Shown here: one piece after another, positions 57,922 through 64,000 of the stretch
Position numbering within the stretch: the stretch's first letter is position 1
How the letters are laid out: every line of letters starts with the position of its first letter
Made by a program: the position numbers and the translations under genes
Assembly (NCBI RefSeq): GCF_042670205.1
Contig: NZ_JBHUWD010000010.1
Coordinates: 1-64,000 of the forward strand
DNA: 64,000 bases
Source of the DNA: Luteimicrobium sp042670205
GTDB lineage: Bacteria; Actinomycetota; Actinomycetes; Actinomycetales; Cellulomonadaceae
Direction of reading: 5' to 3'
Notes under the pieces: model-generated
What the model was told of the DNA's origin: nothing
Database searches by the model: none
The model's input: only the letters and a program-made list of their open reading frames with translations

Positions 57922-58602
57922 ATGCCCGACGACGCACAGCAGCAGGTCCCCCCGCCGCCCGACGACGCGGAGCAGGACACCGACCAGGAGCGTGACGACG
58001 AGGACCAGGCCGAGCGCGAGGCCCGGCGAGCGGCTGAGGAAGCGGTCCGTGAGGCCGCTGCGGCGCAGCAGGCGTCGCAGCTGATCCTCCCGCCCGGTGT
58101 CACGGTGTCGGGCGAGGACGCGGGCGAGGAGGGCGAACGCGCCTCGATCGAGGAACCCGCGAAGGTCATGCGGATCGGCACCATGATCAAGCGCCTGCTC
58201 GACGAGGTCCGCGAGTCCCCGCTCGACGAGGCCGCGCGCGCCCGCCTCGCGTCGATCCACGAACGGTCGCTCCACGAGCTCGAGGACGGCCTCTCCCCCG
58301 ACCTCATCGACGAGCTGCACCGGATCACGCTGCCGTTCACGGACGACCAGACGCCGTCGGACGCGGAGCTCCGGATCGCCCAGGCCCAGCTCGTCGGCTG
58401 GCTGGAGGGGCTGTTCCACGGCATCCAGACGGCGCTCGTGGCGCAGCAGCTCGCCGCGCAGCAGCAGCTCACGCAGATGCGGCGCACCCTGCCGCCCGGA
58501 CTGTTCGGCCCGTCGGGCCCGGGGCAGCCGGGTCAGGTTCCCGGCGCCCCGGGAGGGTCGCAGGGCGACGACCAGCGCCCCACGCCCGGCCAGTACCTCT
58601 GA
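57922..58602 (+). CDS. bpa: Bacterial proteasome activator Bpa
   Basis: The 226-residue protein has an acidic coiled N-terminus and a helical core, MRIGTMIKRLLDEVRESPLD, EAARARLASIHERSLHELED and ELRIAQAQLVGWLEGLFHGI, matching Bpa (PafE, Rv3780). It ends in GQYL, the C-terminal motif that docks into proteasome alpha-ring pockets and opens the gate without ATP. It implies a 20S proteasome elsewhere in this genome. The middle part with QLILPPGVTVSGED and the Pro/Gly-rich end (PGLFGPSGPGQPGQVPG) are typical. Confidence 0.93.
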   Translation: MPDDAQQQVPPPPDDAEQDTDQERDDEDQAEREARRAAEEAVREAAAAQQASQLILPPGVTVSGEDAGEEGERASIEEPAKVMRIGTMIKRLLDEVRESPLDEAARARLASIHERSLHELEDGLSPDLIDELHRITLPFTDDQTPSDAELRIAQAQLVGWLEGLFHGIQTALVAQQLAAQQQLTQMRRTLPPGLFGPSGPGQPGQVPGAPGGSQGDDQRPTPGQYL

Positions 58603-58608
58603 CCCCCG

Positions 58609-58675
58609 CGAGATACCGAGATCCGGCCGAGATACCGAGGATGCATCGGTATCTCGGCCGGATCTCGGTATCTCG
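58609..58675. repeat. Long palindrome, 30-bp perfect stem
   Basis: The left arm (58609-58638, starting CGAGATACCGAGATCCGG) pairs without mismatch to the right arm (58646-58675) around GGATGCA. Within each arm the word GAGATACCGA is repeated. It fills the 81-base gap between bpa and a convergent exporter gene and can end both transcripts, but its length and internal repetition suggest a palindromic repeat element as at 44628. Confidence 0.92.
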
Positions 58676-58683
58676 GCGGGTGC

Positions 58684-59583
58684 TCAGACGAGCGGCGGCG
58701 TCTCCGCCGGCGGGGTCCGACGGCGCAGCTGCCCGGTCATGAGCAGCGCGCCCGTGACGCACGCGAGTCCCGCGAGCTCGCCCGCCGACGGCACCTGCTG
58801 GAGCCCGAGCGCACCGACGACGGCCGCGGTCGCGGGCAGCAGCGCCATCAGGACGGAGAACGTCGCGGCGCCGACGCGGCGCAGCACGACCTGCTCGAGC
58901 GCGTAGGGCACGACCGACGACAGCAGCGCCACGACGACGGCTCGCCACGCGAGGCTCACCTCGGTGAACGCGACCGCTGCCGGGGCGGCGAGGGGCGGCG
59001 CGAGCGCGACCGCCCCCACGCTCATCGCGACCGCGAGCGTCGTGATGCCCGAGCCCGCGGCCGCGACGTTGCGCCCCAGCAGGATGTACGCGGCCCAGGC
59101 GGCCGCGGCGACCGCGATCGCCACGAGCCCCACGACGACGTCGTGCCGGTCATGCCCCGGCCCGGGGTCCAGCGCGACCCCCGCGAGCAGGACGACCCCC
59201 GCGGCCGCGACGACGATCGCGCCGCGCTCGCGCCAGCCGCGCCCCGTGAACGCCGCGACGGCGACGGGCCCGGTGAACTCGATCGCGACCGCCGTCCCGA
59301 GCGGCAGGTGGTCGATCGCCACGTAGAACGAGACGTTCATGACGGCCAGCGCGAGCCCGAACGCCACCGCCGCGCGCCACCGGCCCGCCGTCCACCGCTC
59401 GCGCCACGGCCGCCGCCACGCGACGAGGACGACGGCGGCGATCGCGGTCCGGAGCCAGGCGACCTCGGGCGCCCCCACGGCGGCGAACAGGCCGACCGCG
59501 ACCGCAGCGCCGACGTACATCGCCGTCCCCGAGCCGACCAGCACGACCGGCGCGGGCACGCGGTCGAGGGTCCGGCGGCTCAC
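58684..59583 (-). CDS. EamA family exporter, RhtA-like
   Basis: The 299-residue protein has about ten transmembrane helices in two EamA repeats: FGLALAVMNVSFYVAIDHLP with LGTAVAIEFTGPVAV, and VVVALLSSVVPYALEQVVLR with MALLPATAAVVGAL. The LGTAVAIEFTGP word is characteristic of RhtA-type threonine/homoserine exporters. It probably exports amino acids or related metabolites by proton exchange. Substrate by family only. Confidence 0.88.
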   Translation of the reverse strand: MSRRTLDRVPAPVVLVGSGTAMYVGAAVAVGLFAAVGAPEVAWLRTAIAAVVLVAWRRPWRERWTAGRWRAAVAFGLALAVMNVSFYVAIDHLPLGTAVAIEFTGPVAVAAFTGRGWRERGAIVVAAAGVVLLAGVALDPGPGHDRHDVVVGLVAIAVAAAAWAAYILLGRNVAAAGSGITTLAVAMSVGAVALAPPLAAPAAVAFTEVSLAWRAVVVALLSSVVPYALEQVVLRRVGAATFSVLMALLPATAAVVGALGLQQVPSAGELAGLACVTGALLMTGQLRRRTPPAETPPLV

Positions 59584-59736
59584 CGCCCGAGCCTACGTGC
59601 GCCGACGTCGGGGCAGCAGTGGCGGCCGAGCGTGGTCCGGGGTCGTGGGGCGGTCTTTTCCACCATGGACCGAAACCCCTATGCTCTGGCCGCCCGGCAA
59701 CGTCGCCGGATACCTTCGAACCACAGGTGGTCATCG

Positions 59737-60123
59737 ATGTCCCTGCCCGAGTCCGTCCGCTCCGTCCTGACGAACTACGCCAACTTCACCGGGCGCGCGC
59801 GTCGCTCCGAGTACTGGTGGTTCACGCTGGCGGCCTTCGTCGTCTACGTCGTGCTCGGTTCCCTGGGCCGGGCCAGCTCGATCTTCACGGTCCTGTACCT
59901 GCTCGTGGCGCTGGCTCTGCTCGTGCCCAGCCTCGCCGTCGGGGTCCGCCGCCTCCACGACACGGACAAGTCCGGATGGTTCATCCTGCTCGCGCTCGTC
60001 CCGCTCGTCGGCGGGATCGTCCTGCTCGTCTTCTACGCCACGGCGGGCACCGACGGCCCCAACCGGTTCGGGCCGTCACCCAAGGCGGCGCCGGTCGGCG
60101 CGGCGCCCGCGTACCAGGCCTGA
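59737..60123 (+). CDS. DUF805 membrane protein
   Basis: I start at the ATG at 59737 (MSLPESVRSVLTNYANFTGR). The 128-residue protein has the DUF805 pattern: YANFTGRARRSEYWWF, a helix AFVVYVVLGSLG, then LAVGVRRLHDTDKSGWFILL and FYATAGTDGPNRFGPSP. Four hydrophobic spans are likely. DUF805 proteins are inner-membrane proteins of unknown function. A strong hairpin follows the gene. Confidence 0.93.
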   Translation: MSLPESVRSVLTNYANFTGRARRSEYWWFTLAAFVVYVVLGSLGRASSIFTVLYLLVALALLVPSLAVGVRRLHDTDKSGWFILLALVPLVGGIVLLVFYATAGTDGPNRFGPSPKAAPVGAAPAYQA

Positions 60124-60132
60124 CCCACGAGA

Positions 60133-60165
60133 ACGGGCCGCCTCCCACGCAAGGAGGCGGCCCGT
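60133..60165. terminator. Bidirectional terminator
   Basis: ACGGGCCGCCTCC (60133-60145) pairs perfectly with GGAGGCGGCCCGT (60153-60165) with loop CACGCAA, between the DUF805 gene and the convergent sugar permease gene. Confidence 0.8.
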
Positions 60166-60181
60166 CGTCGTCGGGTGCAGG

Positions 60182-61111
60182 TCAGCCCTTGACGGAGCCG
60201 GCCAGGAGCCCGCGGACGAAGTACCGCTGGAGCGCGAGGAACACGACGACCGGGATGACCATCGAGATGAACGCGCCCGCCGACAGCAGGTACCACGCGG
60301 TCCCGCGCGAGCCGGTGAGGTCGAACAGGAACTTGGTCATCGGCGCCGTCGCCGTCCCTGGACCCGCGAACGTCAGGGCGACGAGCAGGTCGTTCCACAC
60401 CCAGAGGAACTGGTAGATGCCGAAGGCCGCGAGCGCGGGCTTGAGCATCGGCAGCATCATCCGGAAGAAGATCGTGACGTGCCCGGCACCGTCGACGCGC
60501 GCGGCCTCGATGAGCTCGTTCGGGATCTCCCGCATGAAGTTGTGCAGCAGGAAGATCGCGAGGGGCAGCCCGAACATGGTGTGCGACAGCCAGATCGCCC
60601 AGAACGTGCCGTTGAGGTTCAGCTTCACGTAGAGCGTCAGCAGCGGCAGGAGCGTGACCTGGATGGGCACGACCTGGAGCGCGAACACCGCGACGAACAG
60701 CACGTTGCGGCCCTTGAACTTCGTCCACGCGAACGCGTACGCCGCGAGGCACGCGAGCAGGATCGGCAGCAGCACCGCGGGGATCGTGATGACGATCGAG
60801 TTGATGAGGTACGGCGTCAGGGACGTCGTCTGGCTGGTGTCGAGGACCTGCTTGTAGTTGTCGAGCGTGAAGTCCGGGTTGGTGAAGACGGTCCACCAGC
60901 CGGTCTTGTTGATGTCGACCGCCGGCCGGAACGACGTGATGAGCAGGCCGGCCGTCGGGATCGTCCAGACGACCGCGAGGATCACGGCGACGAGCGACGC
61001 CCACGGCGAGCTCAGCCCGCGCTTGGCGATCTCGCCGCGCGTCCGGCGCGGGGGCGGGCTGCCGGCGGTGGCGCCGGCGATGTCGACGTCGGGAGCGGTG
61101 AGCTCGGCCAT
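60182..61111 (-). CDS. Sugar ABC permease, MalG-like
   Basis: The 309-residue protein has six predicted TM helices and the EAA loop ELIEAARVDGAGHVTIFFRM that contacts the ATPase. Other MalG words include AYAFAWTKFKGRN and FLLHNFMREIP. Its ATG at 61111 overlaps the MalF-like stop by one base. It forms a heterodimer with the MalF-like protein and takes in sugars bound by the lipoprotein upstream. No ATPase gene is present in the operon, so a shared MsiK-type ATPase is expected. Confidence 0.93.
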   Translation of the reverse strand: MAELTAPDVDIAGATAGSPPPRRTRGEIAKRGLSSPWASLVAVILAVVWTIPTAGLLITSFRPAVDINKTGWWTVFTNPDFTLDNYKQVLDTSQTTSLTPYLINSIVITIPAVLLPILLACLAAYAFAWTKFKGRNVLFVAVFALQVVPIQVTLLPLLTLYVKLNLNGTFWAIWLSHTMFGLPLAIFLLHNFMREIPNELIEAARVDGAGHVTIFFRMMLPMLKPALAAFGIYQFLWVWNDLLVALTFAGPGTATAPMTKFLFDLTGSRGTAWYLLSAGAFISMVIPVVVFLALQRYFVRGLLAGSVKG

Positions 61112-62091
61112 CAGCGGGCCTCCGATGCGCGGAGCTGGCGGACGTTGTAGACGATGATCGGCACGACCAGGATGAACAGCACGACAGCGAGCGCGGCGCC
61201 GAGACCTTGGTTGGCCGCGCTGAACGTCTGCGAGTAGAACTCGTTGGCGATCACGTTGGTGTCGAAGTTCCCTCCGGTCATCGTTCTCACGATGTCGAAG
61301 ACCTTGAGGCAGGCGATGGCGATCGTCGTCAGCACGACGACGACCGCGGGCCGGATGCTCGGGAACGTGACGAACCGGAACATCTGGAAGGCTCCGACGC
61401 CGTCCAGCCGGGCGGCCTCGACGATGTCCGCGGGGATCGCCTTGATCGAGGCGGACAGGATCGTCATCGCGAAGCCCGCCTGGATCCAGATCATCACGAC
61501 GATGAGCCAGAAGGTGTTCTGCGGTGAGTTGAGCAGGAAGTTCACGGGATCCAGGTGCAGCCAGACGAGGATCTGGTTGAGGAACCCGATCTGCTGGGTG
61601 GGGTGCTTCGCCGTCCCGCCCGCCGGGTCCTTGTAGTCGTACATGAACTTCCAGATGATCGACGCCCCCACGAGGGAGATCGCCATCGGGAGGAAGATCA
61701 GGGCCTTGGCGACGGCCTCGCCCTTGGCGCGGTCGACGAGGATCGCGTAGATCATGCCGATCGCCGTCGCGACGAACGGGGTGACGAGGGTCCACAGGAC
61801 CGTGTTGCGCAGCACGACCAGCTCGTCGGAGTTGGTGAAGATCTGCGTGTAGTTGTCGATCCCGACGAACTTCCCGCCAGTCGCGTCGAGGAACGAGTTC
61901 CAGACCGTCTTGAGCGCCGGGTACACGAGCCCGACGGCGAGGAGCGCGAGGGCCGGCCCGACGAACCACCCGCCGCCGCGGCGGCCGCCGCGGTTCTCGT
62001 AGAACGAGGCGAGCCCCAGGATCACAGCGATCACAGCGCCGAAGATGAGGATCGCCCACACCATGTCCAAGAGCTTGGGGGCCAGCTCCAT
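61111..62091 (-). CDS. Sugar ABC permease, MalF-like
   Basis: The 326-residue protein has an N-terminal TM plus MalF-type helices and the EAA loop IVEAARLDGVGAFQMFRFVT. The segment MAISLVGASIIWKFMYDYKD with an NxxTF-like external loop is typical. It follows the binding protein gene after an 86-base gap holding a hairpin, and precedes MalG-like with a 1-base overlap. It imports sugars with its partner. The external P2-like loop contains a short hydrophobic segment; substrate unknown. Confidence 0.93.
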   Translation of the reverse strand: MELAPKLLDMVWAILIFGAVIAVILGLASFYENRGGRRGGGWFVGPALALLAVGLVYPALKTVWNSFLDATGGKFVGIDNYTQIFTNSDELVVLRNTVLWTLVTPFVATAIGMIYAILVDRAKGEAVAKALIFLPMAISLVGASIIWKFMYDYKDPAGGTAKHPTQQIGFLNQILVWLHLDPVNFLLNSPQNTFWLIVVMIWIQAGFAMTILSASIKAIPADIVEAARLDGVGAFQMFRFVTFPSIRPAVVVVLTTIAIACLKVFDIVRTMTGGNFDTNVIANEFYSQTFSAANQGLGAALAVVLFILVVPIIVYNVRQLRASEAR

Positions 62092-62131
62092 CGTTGTGCC
62101 TCCAGGAAGTGGTTCAGAGCCTGTGGGGACG

Positions 62132-62169
62132 CGACGGGGCGCGTGACCAGCCGATCACGCGCCCCGTCG
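62132..62169 (-). terminator. Intercistronic hairpin between binding protein and permease
   Basis: CGACGGGGCGCGTGA (62132-62146) pairs with TCACGCGCCCCGTCG (62155-62169) around CCAGCCGA, 15 perfect pairs. Standing after the binding protein gene on the minus strand, it likely lowers permease transcription or protects the binding protein mRNA, the common way to make more binding protein than permease. Confidence 0.75.
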
Positions 62170-62177
62170 TGGGTGGA

Positions 62178-63584
62178 TCAGGACGAGGGCCAGGCCGCCT
62201 GGATCTTGGTCACGGTGTCCTGGGTGGACTGACCGGTGATCCAGCTCGTGGCCTGCTTCCAGAACGCACCGGAGCCGACGGCGGCGGGCATCTGGTCGGA
62301 GCCGTCGAACCGGAACACGGTGTTCTTGTCGTTGAGGATCTCGACCGACAGCTTGTCGATCGGGTTCACGAGGTTCGCCGCGTCGAGCCCCTTGTTGCCG
62401 GAGATCCAGCCGCCGCCGGTGTCGTCGGAGCTGGCCTTGGCCTTGAGGTTCGCCCAGGTGTCGGTCGACCAGAAGGTCTGGAGCGCCTGGACCTCGGGAC
62501 GGTCGGAGAACGCGGTCACGAACTCGCCGGCGCCGAGCACCGGGTGGTCCGACTCGGCCTTGCCCGGCAGGTAGAACGCGAAGACGTCGCCGTCGGGGCC
62601 GATGTTCGTGCCCTTCGGGAAGTTCGCCGCGTAGAACGACGCCTGGCGGTGCAGCCAGCAGGTGCCGCCGCCCTGCGTCGGGTCGATGCCGAGCCCGGCC
62701 TCCTGGAAGGTCTCGGTGGCGATCGACTTCACGTCGCCGATGCCGGCGTTCACGTACTCGGGGTTCTTGAGGTACGCGCCGACGGCGTCGAAGGCCTGGA
62801 CGATCTGCGGGTCGGTGAACTTCACGTCGCCCGAGACCCACTTGTCGTAGACGTCGGCCCCGTCGAGGCGGAGCACGAAGTCCTCGACCCAGTCGGTGAT
62901 CGGCCAGCCGGTCGCCTCACCGGAGTTGATCCCCGCGCACCACGGCTTGTTCCCGTCGGCGACCATCTTGTCGGAGAGCGCCTTGAGCTCGTCGAGCGTC
63001 TTGGGCACCTCGTAGCCGGCGTCCTTGAACTGCTTGGGCGAGTACCAGACGAGCGACTTGACGCTCGCTCCGGAGGGCGCGGCGTAGAACGTGCCGTCGA
63101 CCGTGCCGTACTTCTTCCAGTCCGGCCCGAACCACTTGTCGACGTTGTCGGCCACGGCCTGCGGCGGCTTGACGACCTTCCCGGTCGCGACGAGCTGGGC
63201 GAGCAGACCAGGCTGCGGCACGATCGCGATGTCCGGCGGGTTGCCGGCCTTCGCCTGGACGAGCACCTGCTGCTCGAAGTTCTTGTCAGCGGTGTAGTTG
63301 ACCTTCACGCCGGTGCACTTCTCGAACTGCTTGAACGAGTCCACGTAGGGCTGGTCCTCCGGCGCGACGATCCCGGCGTAGATCGTGACCGTCTTGCCCT
63401 TCAGGTCGCCGTACTGCGAGTAGTCGGCGCAGTCACTCCCGCCGCCCGCCGTGCTGGTCCCGGTGCCTCCACCGCCGCCGCCGCCGTTGTCGTCGCTCGA
63501 ACAGCCGGCGAACACGAGTGCGATCGCGGCGGCGCCCGCCGCGAGTGCCACGCCCTGCCGGGCGCGGAGTCGAGTGCGTGTCAT
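62178..63584 (-). CDS. Sugar ABC transporter substrate-binding lipoprotein
   Basis: The 468-residue protein has a lipoprotein signal (RARQGVALAAGAAAIALVFA then GCSS) with Cys about residue 27 as lipid site, a Gly-rich linker and a MalE-like fold: TVTIYAGIVAPEDQPYVDSF, NPPDIAIVPQPGLLAQLVA and YEVPKTLDELKALSDKM. It captures sugar outside the membrane for the MalFG-type permease. The ATG has GGAGGGG upstream. A LacI-type operator lies 105 bases upstream. Length is slightly above the MalE norm. Exact sugar unknown; gluco-oligosaccharide importers of this group often have W-rich pockets as here (WFGPDWKKYG). Confidence 0.93.
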   Translation of the reverse strand: MTRTRLRARQGVALAAGAAAIALVFAGCSSDDNGGGGGGGTGTSTAGGGSDCADYSQYGDLKGKTVTIYAGIVAPEDQPYVDSFKQFEKCTGVKVNYTADKNFEQQVLVQAKAGNPPDIAIVPQPGLLAQLVATGKVVKPPQAVADNVDKWFGPDWKKYGTVDGTFYAAPSGASVKSLVWYSPKQFKDAGYEVPKTLDELKALSDKMVADGNKPWCAGINSGEATGWPITDWVEDFVLRLDGADVYDKWVSGDVKFTDPQIVQAFDAVGAYLKNPEYVNAGIGDVKSIATETFQEAGLGIDPTQGGGTCWLHRQASFYAANFPKGTNIGPDGDVFAFYLPGKAESDHPVLGAGEFVTAFSDRPEVQALQTFWSTDTWANLKAKASSDDTGGGWISGNKGLDAANLVNPIDKLSVEILNDKNTVFRFDGSDQMPAAVGSGAFWKQATSWITGQSTQDTVTKIQAAWPSS

Positions 63585-63688
63585 TTCCCCTCCACCTCGT
63601 CGTGGTGCTTCACAGGCGGCGGCGAGCTCCGACCACCCGAGGCCGAAGGCCTGGCGTCCGCCGCCCGCCTTCGAACCGCTACTAGCCA

Positions 63689-63702
63689 TGCAAGCGTTTA
63701 CA
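63689..63702. promoter_or_regulatory. LacI-family operator
   Basis: TGCAAGCGTTTACA (minus-strand TGTAAACGCTTGCA) is a match to the symmetrical LacI/GalR operator with central CG. It lies between the sugar operon and the LacI-family gene at the window edge and should be bound by that regulator, released by the imported sugar. Confidence 0.82.
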
Positions 63703-63798
63703 TGGCCACTCTTCAAGCCCCGACACGTAACGATTGAGTCACGCGCCGGCGACGTCGCGCGTGAGGTGTGGGAACCCTCCCACACCCCGTCACCGACG

Positions 63799-64000
63799 CT
63801 AGCGCCCGAAGGCGCGGTGCGCGCGCGGACCGCCCGTCGACGACCGCGCCACCAGCCGGGTCGGGTACGTGACCGACTCGGGCGCCCGCTCTCCCAGCAC
63901 CATCTGCAGCAGCACGAGCGCCGCGTCCTGGCCCTGCTGGAAGGCGTCCTGCGCGATCGTCGTCAGACCCACGAGCTCGCCGAACGGATGCCCGTCCACA
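63799..64000 (-). CDS. LacI family regulator, C-terminal fragment (cut by window)
   Basis: Only the last 66 residues are present (DGHPFGELVGLTTIAQDAFQ, QGQDAALVLLQMVLGERA and TYPTRLVARSSTGGP), the usual end of LacI proteins: the P-x-LTTI-x-Q-x(3)-G word plus ESV-x-x-P-T-x-LV-x-R-x-S-T. It reads leftward, in the same direction as the sugar operon, with the operator at 63689 between them. The DNA-binding HTH lies outside the window. Confidence 0.92.
   Translation of the reverse strand, partial: VDGHPFGELVGLTTIAQDAFQQGQDAALVLLQMVLGERAPESVTYPTRLVARSSTGGPRAHRAFGR

Overview
The window is high-GC actinobacterial chromosome. The proteasome activator bpa, a conservon (cvnA-D), a phage WhiB-like protein, many GTG starts and the palette of MFS, HxlR, TetR and LacI-type genes point to Micrococcales (Cellulomonas, Cellulosimicrobium or Isoptericola-like). 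The genus is an inference from gene content; no rRNA is present.

Region 1 (1 to about 32,570) is most of a siphovirus-type prophage, entered in its early region. All main genes run rightward with ATGA/GTGA overlaps. Early block (2-5757): C5 DNA methyltransferase (cut by the window), WhiB-like regulator, RusA-like resolvase, DUF4326 protein, a lambda O-like replication protein with iteron-like repeats inside its gene, DnaB-like helicase and small proteins. After a 380-base gap with DnaA-box-like sites and a hairpin comes the packaging block (6136-10852) with small and large terminase. Head genes follow (10872-16584): portal, MuF-like protein, protease with a nested scaffold start, decoration protein, capsid. 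Then connectors (16656-18274), tail tube, tail chaperones with a -1 slippery site, a 1451-residue tape measure and minor tail proteins (to 28338), a collagen-like membrane protein, and M15 endolysin plus holin (29482-30557). Two antisense mini-genes sit inside the head block (13507-13883). The right end holds a lower-GC minus-strand gene pair, an HTH/zinc-finger gene, and a perfect actinobacterial SOS box between divergent genes. It ends at tRNA-Arg(ACG). Integrase, repressor and the other att site are not in the window.

Region 2 (32,600-50,540) is host chromosome: a LolD/MacB-like ABC ATPase with FtsX-like permease; a divergent zinc alcohol dehydrogenase/TetR pair; a DHA2 efflux pump carrying a C-terminal MarR-like domain; tRNA-Ser(GCT); a 1246-residue LamG/LGFP/C2-like/papain-like protein with no signal peptide; a degenerate uridine-kinase-like protein; a GMC oxidoreductase; gamma-glutamyltransferase; an SDR; a divergent HxlR/NmrA-type pair; tRNA-Ser(TGA).

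Region 3 (50,790-56,654) is a minus-strand conservon: very large sensor kinase CvnA, roadblock protein CvnB, DUF742 protein CvnC and GTPase CvnD, a membrane-associated G-protein-like signalling set. Region 4 (56,914-64,000) has a quinone oxidoreductase, bpa, an EamA exporter, a DUF805 protein and a MalEFG-type sugar ABC operon with a LacI-type operator and the 3' end of a LacI-family gene. Unusually long palindromes and tandem repeats lie in several host intergenic gaps (44628-44700, 46563-46634, 58609-58675).
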